Below, piece after piece: positions 34,601-44,729 of a stretch of DNA of 64,000 bases. Position 1 is the stretch's first letter; each line of letters opens with the position of its first letter. Source of the stretch: Apium graveolens. Taxonomy: Eukaryota > Streptophyta > Magnoliopsida > Apiales > Apiaceae. A program made the translations under genes and the position numbers. The stretch covers positions 1 through 64,000 of the forward strand of contig NW_027417660.1 of assembly GCF_009905375.1 (NCBI RefSeq), given 5' to 3'. The notes below the pieces were generated by a model that did no database searches, was not told the DNA's origin, and saw nothing but the letters and a program-made list of their open reading frames with translations.

Positions 34601-36150
34601 TCAACAGTCTCAGAAAGAAATGGCAAGTGAGCCAACAAATCATCTAGAAGATGATGCTCACTTGCATGGATTTTTGGCTTCTCCAACAGAGTTAAAGATG
34701 GAGAATATGGTTATGATGTTTGAATCATGTCAACATCCAAAGAGTGTGTGGGAGAATTTGGTGTTTGAGGTGTTTCAATTTGTATAGATTTTGGCTATGA
34801 CTCCATATTTGCTGGAGCCACATCAATTTGACTTTGAGATGGTGCAGCGACTGGGTCTTTAGCACCAGTTTGCACTGTGTGTGTGTGTACCCTGTGCATC
34901 CCCAAGGGTTTTAGTTTTCTTCTTTCTTGTGTAGGTTTGTGGTGAACTTGTGTCCCTACCCCTTTTGTTCTGTGCTCCTGGTTGGGAGCTTGTTTCAATA
35001 GTTACATCCTTTTGGGAGGATGAAATTAGAATTGAGCTTTTATCCTTATTAACAACCATAGTTTGTTGGGAAACTGTGGTGTGGATTGCTTTGGGTACAC
35101 TAAGCGCACCATCTTTATCCTTAGGGCTTCTTTGATTTTCACCCTGTCCTTCACACTCCCCTCTTTGTGTTTAGTGGATTTTACAACTGGCATCTTTTGA
35201 GAGACACCAGAGGGGGCTTTCTTTGTCTTTGGTTTTGAAACTTTGGTTTTGGTAGCTTGGGTAGGCATCTGTCTGGTCATTGACACAGATGCCACTGCTA
35301 CACTAGAAGGCAAAGAAGTGTTTGAGGTTAGAAGAGTAGAGACAGTAGAAATTACCTCACTTACCTGAGGTGCCTCCATCACTGGAAAGTAGAAGAGTGG
35401 CACCTCTTTATGGTGATCTGCTCTATTGAGATCTGCAATAATTCTTCTCTCTTGAACCCAACAGTTTAACTTGTTGGTTGGGTTCTCAAGCACAATGTCC
35501 TCAGAGGTGGTTAGAAAGCATCATGAAAAATCTAGCATAATAAATACTCTTACCCCTCTTATTAAGCTCCCTTAACTTAAACCCAACTCAAACAAGACTA
35601 GATCACTAAAATTAAAGTATTTATCAGTTACTAGCATGTAAAGCATGTTGAGCATGGAGATATTAACATAATCAAAATTTCTAATTTTTCCAGAAAATAC
35701 TTTAGTAACTACATCACACAGGAAACTCCATTCTTTCCTAAGACCCAATCTCCTAATTTCACTTAATTTAGAGATGGTGAGTGCATAACCCATGGAGTTT
35801 AACATGTTAACAATATCAGTGTATGTGTGTGGAGTAGAGACAGTATTATCAAGAATCCTAAAGCATGCTTTAACAATGTCACTATTAACACATAATTCCT
35901 TAACTTTAATAGTGAAAATGATGGTCTTGTCAGTTGATTTGTACACTACAGTCGTTCAAATTTCCTCCACAACCTCACAGTAGATAGTAGGAGACTTTAG
36001 CATGGCATATTTGAGCTTACAACCTTGCACAAAATCCATCATTTTGTGGTAGTCGCCAGACTGCTGAATCCCCTAGTTCACTAGAGCCGTGAAATTGTTC
36101 TTCTCATAGATAAAGCCAGTTTGAGACATGATTTTGACGACTGGTGCCAT
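31629..36150 (-). pseudogene. 3' accessory ORF of element D (about 1,500 codons, broken)
   Basis: The ATG at 36150 (MAPVVKIMSQTGFIYEKN) lies after the spacer and the stop is at 31629. Order: an N-terminal block ending near 35572 (RRLGLRKEWSFLCDVVTK, VTDKYFNFSDLVLFELG); a Ser/Thr/Lys-rich region with encoded motif hairpins at 34405-34523; a coiled coil in the long open block 32643-33785 (DIDQMKRDISERLDSKLPEA) with ADNKKGEKDNS; KPDEKKLLARSIVFYKDP and EICVVAGHPQF; then a final block 31629-32408 with KDEPIGWDSLPIPELNLP and FKKNFGFNVTTRRLVLKKI. The stretch is much longer than the env-like ORF of SIRE1, and I see no signal peptide or membrane helix. At least five breaks. Function unknown. Confidence 0.8.
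34405..34523. repeat. Inverted motif pairs inside D 3' ORF
   Basis: CCGACGGAT...ATCCATCGGG (about 34408-34434) and ACTCGACGGAT...ATCCATCGAGT (34495-34505 with 34513-34523) form short hairpins with 7-8 bp loops. Two further single units lie between them. Confidence 0.8.
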
Positions 36151-36674
36151 TGTTAGAGAGTAAAGATTGCACACAGAGAGAGGGTAATTGATTTTGGGAA
36201 ATAATGAAGTTAGAGCTTATGAATTGAGAATGATAAAAGAAAAGTTGTGAAAAAGAATTCTGCTTTTATACTTTAAGGAAAAATAACTGTCAAAAATAAT
36301 AAAGTAAGATAAAGTGACCAATAAAAATTGCCCACAATAGCCGTTAAAAAAATAAACTGTAAAAATTCCATCACTTATCCGTCATGTTATGCTTACAAAT
36401 TGTAAGTATACTCGATGGATAATGTTCAGAAAATTAACGGCTAGGATTGAGACAATTCGACGGATGAGGATAAATCAGTTATCCGTCGAGTTATAAAAAT
36501 TCCAGAAAAATAAATGATTTTATTAACAAATTATATTTCGACGGATGATCGAACTCGATAGATAATGATCATCCGTCGGGATGTAAAATTTTTACTTAGC
36601 CAAAATTTCATCCAAGACTGAAAAATCATTTAAATTTATGGCTGCATTACAACTTGTAAAATATCTGAAAAGAT
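36151..36674 (-). other. Motif-rich spacer between pol and 3' ORF of D
   Basis: No ORF. Motif units in both orientations lie at about 36375-36580 (GACGGATGA, TTATCCGTCGAGT, ATCATCCGTCGGG). A TATA-like stretch on the minus strand near 36268 (CTTTTATACT on plus: TATAAAAG reversed) lies upstream of the 3' ORF start. Confidence 0.7.
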
Positions 36675-39600
36675 TCAAGAGTAATTAAGCATACCTAACT
36701 CACTTACCAACCTTGAAAAGCTGGATTCATCCAGTGGCTTGGTAAATATATCTGCAAGGTATTTTTCACTTGGAACAAAATGTAGTTCCACAGTACCATT
36801 CATTACATGTTCCCTTATGAAGTGGTACTTGGTATCTATGTGCTTTGTTCTTGAGTGCTGTACTGGATTCTCAGTGATGGCAATTGCACTTGTGTTATCA
36901 CGGAAAATAGGAATTCTTTCCACTTGCAGACCATAGTCTAGCAATTGGTTTTCATCCACAAAATCTGTGTACAGCAACTGCCAGCAGCAATATATTCAGC
37001 TTCTGCTGTAAAAGTAGAAACTGAATTTTGCTTTTTACTGAACCAGGACACAAGCTTGTTTCCTAAAAATTGACAGGTTCATGTTGTACTTTTTCTATCA
37101 ATTCTACAACTTGCATAATCTGCATATGAATAACCAGTTAGATCAAAACCAGAATCTCTAGGGTACCAAATGCCAAGTTTTGGTGTACCTTTGAGATATC
37201 TGAAAATTCTCTTAATAGCAATTAAATGAGATTCTCTAGGATCAACCTGAAATCTAGCACAAAGACATGTAGCAAATATTATATCTGGCCTACTAGCTGT
37301 TAAGTATAGAAGTGAGCCAACCATGCCTCTATAACTTGAAATATCCATAGACTTTTCAGTAGTGTTTCATTCAAGTTTAGTTACAGTGGCCATGTGAGTT
37401 TTTGCAGATGTGCAATCCATTAGTTCAAACTTCTTTAAAAGATCATAAATGTATTTAGTTTGACTAAATTCCATCACTAACTTGCTTAACTTGCAAACCA
37501 AGACAGTAAGTTAGTTCTCCCATCATGCTCATTTCATACTTACTTTGCATCAATTTGGCAAACTTTTTGCAAACTTTTTCATCTGTAGAGCCAAAAATAA
37601 TGTCATCTACATAAATTTGAACAAGTATGCTAGAGCCATTAACATTTCTAAAGAATAAAGTTTTGTCTACAGTACCTCTAGTGAAATGATCCTCTAAAAG
37701 AAACTTTGACAAAGTGTCATATCAGGCTCTAAGTGCTTGCTTCAATCCATAGAGTGCTTTCAAAAGATAGTTTACATGATCAGGTAGATTTGGATCTTCA
37801 AAACCAGGGGGCTGACTAACATAGACTTCCTCCTCTAAATCTCCATTTAGAAAAGCACTCTTGACATCCATGTGATAGACCTTGAAATTGGCATGGGCTG
37901 CATAGGCTAAGAAGATTCTGATGGCTTCAAGTCTTGTAACAGGAGCAAAGGTTTCATCAAAATATATTCCTTCTTGTTGACAATAGCCCTGAGCAACAAA
38001 TCTAGCTTTGTTCCTGACTACTATGCCATTTTCATCCATCTTGTTTCTGAATACCCATTTGGTGTCTATTGGATTCTTTCCTTTAGGCTTGGATACCAGC
38101 TTCAAAACATTGTTCCTTTCAAATTGGTTTAGCTCCTCCTGCATAGCTAAAATCCAATCAGGATCCAACAAAGCTTCTTCTACCTTCTTTCGTTCTTCCT
38201 TAGATAGGAAATTGCTATATAGACATTCTTCTTGAGTTGCTCTCCTTGTTTGAACTAGAAGATACATCACCAATGATGAGCTCAAAAGGGTGATCCTTTG
38301 TTCATTTTCTTTGTTGAGGTAGATTAGCTCTAGATGAAGAGGCCTCATTGTTGTCTTGATATGTGATTGAGTTTTGATTATTAGAAACTCCCTCTGAGTT
38401 TGTAAATCTATGATTTGAGAAAGAGGAACTTTCTGTAAGTGATCTATTCTGACTTTCAGCTTCTTTTGATGACCCGACGGATGGTGAATTTTGAGTTCCG
38501 ACGGATGAAGCTGATTGTCCCCCGATGGATGATGCAGATTGTTTGCTAACGGATGAAGCATTTTGTAACTCGATGGATGTTGAGTTATTAGCTTCATTGG
38601 TTGTAGATTTTTCTGCACTGTCCTTAGTTGTAGTTTCTTGATCACTTTCATCATCACTGTGATCACTAACCATCTCCACATTGTCAAATTTGAGCCTCTC
38701 ATGGTAATCTCCATCTTGTAGTCCTTCAATCTTTTTTATCATCAAACACAACATGTATTGATTCCATAACAATGTTGGTTCTCAGATTATAGACTCTGTA
38801 TGCTTTACCAACAGCATATCCAACAAAAATTCCTTCATCTGCTTTAGCATCAAACTTCCCATTTTGATCAGTTTGATTTCTCAAGATATAACATTTGTAG
38901 CCAAAGACATGAAGAAAATTTAGAGTTGGCTTCTTGTTCTTGAACAACTGGTAGGGAGTCATGCATTTTGCTTGATTAACCAAAGAAATATTCTGAGTGT
39001 AGCATGCAGTATTTATAGCTTCAGCCCAGAAGTATGTTGGTAACTTTGATTCTTCAAGCATTGTCCTTGCAGCTTCAATAAGTGATATGTTCTTTCTTTC
39101 TACTACTCCATTTTGTTGTGGAGTTCTTGCTGCTGAAAACTCATGCATAATCCCATTCTCTTCACAAAATGCTCTCATGACAAAATTCTTGAACTAAGTT
39201 CCATTGTCACTCTTGATTCTTCTAACTTTGAAATCAAGATGATTGTTGACTTGCCTTATGTGATTGATGATGATTTCACTAGCCTCATCTTTAGACTTTA
39301 GGAAATATGCCCAAGAGAACTTTGAGAAATCATCTACAATTATTAGGCAAAATCTTTTCCTTGAGATGGACAACACATTGACTGGTCCAAACAAATCCAT
39401 GTGTAGCAGTTGCAAAGGTTCTTCAATTGTTGAATTAAGCTTCTTTCTGAATTATGCTTTGATTTGCTTACCCTTTTGGAAAGCATCACACAGTCCATTC
39501 TTACAAAAATCCACTTGAGGAATACCTCTAACCAGTTCTTTCTTTACAAGCTCATTCATGGTCTTGAAGTTTAGATGGGATAGCTTCTTGTGCCATAGCC

Positions 39601-39994
39601 AACTTTCATCTTGACTTACTTTACTGAGAAGACAAGTAACAGATTCTGCATTTGATGAGTTGAAGTCAGCTAGGTACACATTTCCTTTTCTCACTCCAGT
39701 GAGAACCATTTTGTTGCTCCTCTTTTTTGTTACAGCACATGCTTCTATATTGAAGGTTATTGAATTGCCTTTATCACAAAGCTGGCTGATACTCAACAAA
39801 TTGTGCTTGAGACCATCCACTAAGGCAACCTCCTTAATGATGACATTGACTTTTAAAATTAAGCCATATCCCACAGTATAAGCCTTGTTGTCATCTCCAA
39901 AAGTAATACTTGGGCCAGCTCTTTCCTTGAACTCTGTGAGCAGGGTAGAATCTCCAGTCATGTGTCTTGAACAACCACTATCCAAGTACCACAA
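36675..39994 (-). pseudogene. pol of element D (protease, integrase, RT, RNase H)
   Basis: From 39994: the protease active site WYLDSGCSRHMTG; GAG-pre-integrase LWHKKLSHLNFKTMNEL with the zinc region ending CDAFQKGK (the final Cys of HHCC is Phe); integrase HMDLFGPVNVLSISRKRF, KSDNGT followed by a stop at about 39193, then RTPQQNGVVERKN; a Ser-rich linker with 24-bp repeats; RT from [16 protein letters not shown] with [19 protein letters not shown]; a stop in place of Trp at 37720; YVDD at 37602-37613; RNase H with HSRTKHIDTKYHFIREH, ending MLNYS at 36675. The domain order is complete for copia. About six stops or frameshifts prevent function. Confidence 0.93.
38470..38580 (-). repeat. Five-unit 24-bp repeat in IN-RT linker of D
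   Basis: The plus-strand core CGG (or TGG) lies at 38478, 38502, 38526, 38550 and 38574, exactly 24 bp apart. In the pol frame this encodes eight-residue units such as ASSVSKQS and ASSIGGQS. The units are the same ATCCGTCGG motif as in the LTR. Confidence 0.92.
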
Positions 39995-42420
39995 ATTCTA
40001 TCTGTTTCCCTGCACACATTAAAATCAAAACAAGTTGATTTTGGTACCCAAGTTTCCTTGGGTCCTTCTTATTAGCTTTCTTCTTTTGTTTCTTAGGTTT
40101 GATCTTATTTGACTTGGGAATATCAAATTCATCCTTAGTCATCTGAGTTGGACCTTTGAAACCATTCATTAAAACAGCATTATCATGCACATTTTGATTA
40201 ATAGGAAATGGCATGCTATGTGCAAACATGTTATTCCAATAGGGCATGCTAAGTGGAATTTGAGGCATACTAAATGCAGCATAATAAGGATTACGTGCAA
40301 ATGACATATTAGAAAATTGTGCATTCATATTCTGTGCAGACATAGCATTCATAAGCATAGAAGGCATAGCACTCATGTTGGGAAAAGAAGGTGGTACAGT
40401 CATGGAAGTAGGCATGGCAATTTTGCAATTAACAGATAGATGATTAACACTTCCACACTTAACACAGATTTTTCTTGGAGCATATTTATCAGGTGTATAG
40501 TTGTTATGTTTGTTAATCCCTACTTTCCCATTTCTATTATTTTTCTTTTTAGCCTCTATTTTAACCTCAATCTTTTCTAGTCTGTCATTCAATTGCTTGA
40601 TGGACAGATGACCAACATTCACTTTCTTCTCCTTCTTCACTTGACTTGAGTCTCCTGAAATAAAGTTTTTGGAAACTGATCCATATTTTTCATTTAACTT
40701 GGCAAGTTTGGTTTTACTCACAGGTTTGCTCACAGCCGACGGATGAGGATTTATGTCACTCGACGGATAACCTTTTTGATTATCCGATGGATGACTCTCA
40801 TCATCCGTCGAGTCTACATCTGTTAGCAATCCTTCAACCAAATTGGATTCCAGCTTCTCTTTACTCTTTTTCCAGGCTGCATCATAGAAGGACTCAATAC
40901 CTTGAACTTTAGGTGATTTGAGCATGGACATCTCTAGATGATTTCCATGCCTTAATCACCTCCTGTTCACGATCAAGCTGCTTCTTAAAAATTTCTTCTT
41001 TCTTCAAGGACTCAGTTAATTTCTCCTTAGTAATCTTACATTATATTCTCAAATTTTCAAATTCAATAAACTGAGACTCCAGCACATTATTCCTCTCACT
41101 TAAAAACAAATTGTTTTCTTAGATTTTAGCATTTTCCTTAGTGAGGGACTTAAGTGTAACACGCAAATGATATAATTCTGTAGACATGTCATTTATTGCA
41201 TCATTACACTCAGCTTTAGATAAATGTGCAAGGTTAGTGGTGATTACCTGATTACTTGAAGAACTTATCTCTGTTTCATCAGACTTAGCCATTAGGGCTA
41301 GATTGACATAGCTGACATCTTCATCCTCTTCTAAACCATCTGCTGCCCAGTCATTTTCTTGTGTAATAGAAGCTCTTTCCTTTTATTTGAGCAACTCAAA
41401 ATACTTCTGTTTATAATCCACAGGCTCAAACTTCTTTTTACTGGAATCTGACTTTCTACACTCACTGGCAAAGTGCCCTGCCAAGCCACATTTGAAACAC
41501 TTGAATTTTGATTTATCCACCATGTTTCTATTTGGCTTAGCTGCTCCAAAGTTCTTCTTGAACTTGAGCTTGGCCAATCTTCTGGAGAGAAATGAAAGAT
41601 GTTAATCAATATCATCCATATCATCTTGGCTCAAAGAATCTTCATTTTTTGCTACCAGCCTCTTGCCCTTATTTTCACAGACCTTTGAAGTGGACTCAAC
41701 AGCTTTTATCTTTATCTCCTTCTCTTTCTCTAACTCAGCAACCAGTGCAATGGACCCTCCTTTCTTTCTTCCTTTTTCCATTCTTTCATCTTGCTCTATT
41801 TCAAGCTCATTAGTCTTTTGAATGCCATATAGTCTCTCTAATGTAAGCTCCTTGTATTCTTATGAATTTCTCAAGGAGATTGTCATTGGTTTCCATTCTT
41901 TTGGAAGGGATCTCAGGAATTCGAGGTTAGAATCTTTGGTTTGGTAGACTCTTCCATGCAGCTTCAGAGCATTTAGTAGCTTTTGAAATCTACTGAAGAT
42001 ATCAGTGAGAGTTTCACCTTCTTCACACTGAAATGCTCATATTGCTGAATTAGTAACTACATCTTGTTTTCTCTAACTTGTTACAGTGCCATCATAAATT
42101 ATTTGAATGGTGTCCCAAACCTCCTTGGCTATCTTGCAATTGATGATGTCAAACATGTCACCATCAACTCCATTGAATAAAATATTCATGGCCTTCTTGT
42201 CTTTCCTGACTTGCTCAATATCAGGATCTGACCATTCATGCCTTGGCTTGGGTACTGGTGGCTCATTTGCAGCTCTCATTGGTATATGAGGACCTCTCTC
42301 TATGCAATCCACATAGGCCTCATCTTGAGAAAGTAAATGAAGATGCATCTTTACCTTCCAGTGATGGTAATTATCTTTGTCCAGAAAAGGAATCTTGACT
42401 CCAACATCCTTCTTGTTCAT
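39978..42420 (-). pseudogene. gag of element D
   Basis: The ATG at 42420 lies 46 bases after the PBS and opens MNKKDVGVKIPFLDKDN. The gag core holds NYHHWKVKMHLHLLSQ and KEVWDTIQIIYDGT before a frameshift at about 42075. The first CCHC zinc knuckle is CFKCGLAGHFASEC at 41458-41499. Coiled-coil sequence follows to about 40960. A 317-codon open block (40931-39978) carries motif repeats (40735-40815), the second CCHC knuckle CVKCGSVNHLSVNC at 40425-40466, and a Met/Asn/Pro-rich tract. A one-base deletion relative to B near 40060 shifts the end of this block. Protease starts in another frame. Confidence 0.88.
40735..40815 (-). repeat. 24-bp motif array in gag-protease linker of D
   Basis: Plus-strand cores lie at 40740, 40764 and 40788, exactly 24 bp apart, followed by an oppositely oriented CATCCGTCGAG at 40802. 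They encode words such as ESHPSDNQ, KGYPSSDI and NPHPSAVS. Confidence 0.9.
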
Positions 42421-42466
42421 CTTGCTGTTTGTTGTGATCTTTAAACTCTTTGTGCTTCAAGAGCTT

Positions 42467-42478
42467 GCTCTAATACCA
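42467..42478 (-). other. Primer-binding site of element D
   Basis: The minus strand reads TGGTATTAGAGC just inside the 5' LTR, one change from the standard initiator-Met tRNA site. Confidence 0.9.
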
Positions 42479-42480
42479 AT

Positions 42481-42695
42481 TGTTAATCCCTAACAATGCA
42501 GCAAGAATTACAGAAGGGGGGAGGTTGAATGTAATTCTAGTAAACTTTTTCTTGAACTATAAAATGTTCTAACTCAAACTATATATATAAGTGTTTTGAT
42601 TTGCAAGGTGCGGAATCACAAGTTAAATAAGTCAAAAACACAAAGTAATAAAAACACAAGTCTTTAAAACTTTCTAGTGGATTTGAAGGTATCCA

Positions 42696-42741
<46 letters not shown>

Positions 42742-43520
42742 TTAAGAACTCTGTGAAGAACAAATTGTCTCACAACTGCTTTACAAGTGAACAAACAAAC
42801 TACAGAGAAATTCTTAACAGTTACAGCTTTTTCTATTTCTATTCTGAAAGTGTTTGCTTAGTTATTTGTTTCACTATCTACACTTGGTTTATATATCACC
42901 AAGTTTACATGGTAATAAGACAGGATAATAAAACAAAACTATCAAGGTCAAACTCCATTCTGATTCACTACTCTATTCCAGCATCTTTGAAAATCTTTTT
43001 AACTTGCATGGAAATGGTAATGCTTCTTTGTTCTTCATTTCCTGTTAAACAGGCTCCCACATTCCTTTTGTAAACACCCAACGCATGTGACTGTCTTGTC
43101 ACTGTTAACAGATATTTGAATTGATCATCTGTCGGGTACATACTTGTCATCCGTCGGGTAACTTTGTTGATCATCCGTCGGGTTGCTTTGTTGATCATCC
43201 ATCGGGTAGCTATTTAGCACTTGACTTCATTTCACTTATGCAAAATTATAAAACATCTCATATTTATAATTAATCAGCCTATTCTGCATATCTAATAATA
43301 GTCAACATGACTCATATGCTACTACAGGATATATACAAAGTTGTTCACATAAATGTGTTACAATACTTATTGTTACATGAGCTACTCACTCGATGGATGT
43401 CAAATCATCATCCGTCGGGACTATATTTGATCATCTGTCGAGTGCTACATTTTTCACTAAGTTAAATCTACTAAGGTGTTTTGTTAATGTAATCATCAAG
43501 TTCACAACATATTCCCAACA
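42481..43520 (-). repeat. 5' LTR of element D (1040 bp)
   Basis: It pairs with 30361-31421. It has an (AT)20 run at 42698-42737, a motif array at about 43122-43205, and a hairpin with arms 43387-43398 and 43433-43444. It has one motif unit of 23 bp fewer in the hairpin loop than the 3' LTR. Confidence 0.95.
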
Positions 43521-43531
43521 TATTCCTAACA
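43521..43531 (-). repeat. TSD copy of D and last six bases of solo LTR F
   Basis: TATTC (43521-43525) is the right copy of D's target duplication. CTAACA (43526-43531) completes the LTR edge of F, followed by F's own duplication AAACC at 43532-43536. Confidence 0.88.
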
Positions 43532-43753
43532 AAACCTTACTGGTTGATGGAGTTCAAGGATGAAAGGAACATCAAAAGATTCTTCAAACTGGAAGATCAG
43601 CTAAAAATATCAAGCAATGAAACTCTAAATGAAATGCAAGAGATGCTGGATCTATCTTATGAAGATGAAGCTGAGTTCTATAGACAACTCTAACTCCAGA
43701 TAGAAGAGAATAATGTGAAGCTTGGAAAGAAGACTAAACATTCAAGGAAATAG
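43532..43753 (+). pseudogene. 3' accessory ORF of element B, block 3 (C terminus)
   Basis: It continues the frame broken at 29344: KPYWLMEFKDERNIKRFF style words here (TLLVDGVQG is the wrong frame), then LEDQLKISSNETLNEMQEML and a terminal KLGKKTKHSRK before TAG at 43751-43753. One in-frame stop (RQL*LQIEE) lies near 43692. The same C terminus occurs in C (ends 20448) and D (ends 31629). About 190 bp of 3' noncoding sequence separates it from the PPT. Confidence 0.88.
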
Positions 43754-43943
43754 GATTAATATGCTCAGGCTAGAGGAGCACCTTGAACAAGACTTGTGAG
43801 ATCTTTTTGAACTTCCTTTTATCACTTTTAATAAAAGTACAACACTTATCATTTTAATCTGCTATTGAATGATCATTTTGTAAAAGGTGTTTTGTTATCA
43901 TCAATTCCTCCTAAATTTATGCCTACAATTCTAATATATATAA

Positions 43944-43955
43944 ATTGGGGGAGAT
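43944..43955 (+). other. Polypurine tract of element B
   Basis: ATTGGGGGAGAT directly before TGTTAGGAATATG. This is a perfect Sirevirus-type PPT. Confidence 0.95.
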
Positions 43956-44729
43956 TGTTAGGAATATGTTGTAGGCTTGATGATATTTCACCAAAACACC
44001 TAAGTAGATTTAATTAAGTGTAATTGTAGCTTTCAACGGATAATCTTACTTGTCATCCGTTGAAAGAGTAGCTTATGTTCAAATAAGTTTCTGTAACACA
44101 TTCTTGTATACTGTAATGTCTTGAAGGATTAGAAGTTGTAGGATATTCTAAGTCGTGTTGACTTCTAGTATGATATGCAAAATAGGTTGGCTAATTATAA
44201 ATATTAGATGCCTTATAATTTTGCATAAGTGAAATTGAGTCAACTGCTATGGAAACACTTTCAACGGATGTCTCTGCAAGGCTTCAACGGATGACCCTGA
44301 GTTCCAATCAATGGATGATCCAAAAGAGTCTCAACGGGTGATCAACAGAGATTCAACGGATAACAAATTCAAATAAGAGTTGACAGTGACTTGACAGTCA
44401 AGTCACATGGGTTGATTATATACAAAAGGAAAGTGGCAGCCTATTAGCAGGGTTTTGAGAACAAAGAAGCATTTCCTATTTCCATGCTTGAAGAAATACA
44501 AAGATACTGGATGGAGAAATGAAGAAGCATGTGAATAGATCTAGATATTTTTGTTTTATTAGTTTGTCTTTTTCACATGTAACTTGTTGATATATAAACT
44601 AAGAGTAGAGAGTAGAAAAATATCGATTGAAATAACTAAGAAATAGATAAGGCATAATCTGTTAATAATTTCTTAGTTCTCTCGTAAATTCACTTGTAAG
44701 CATTTATGTGCATTCTCGCATCACAGAGT
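43956..44729 (+). repeat. 3' LTR of element B, left block
   Basis: It starts TGTTAGGAATATG and matches the 5' LTR until AGAGT at 44725-44729. It contains the perfect 12-bp hairpin CTTTCAACGGAT / ATCCGTTGAAAG (44030-44041, 44055-44066) and a motif array at about 44260-44370. It is split by a gypsy solo LTR. Confidence 0.95.

Larger units (their letters stand above)
30361..43520 (-). mobile_element. Complete Sirevirus element D (13.16 kb)
   Basis: 3' LTR 30361-31421, PPT 31422-31437, 3' ORF 31629-36150, spacer 36151-36674, pol 36675-39994, gag 39978-42420, PBS 42467-42478, 5' LTR 42481-43520, all in minus orientation. The flanking TATTC duplication (30356-30360, 43521-43525) lies inside the LTR end of F. 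The two LTRs are alike apart from scattered substitutions and one motif-unit indel. It is the best-preserved element of the window, but gag, pol and the 3' ORF each have frameshifts or stops, so it is probably not autonomous now. Confidence 0.95.

Noticed and set aside
31629..36150. Envelope (env) gene
   Set aside because: Position fits env-like ORFs of Sireviruses, but no signal peptide, membrane helix or fusion-like segment is visible, so no env function is claimed.
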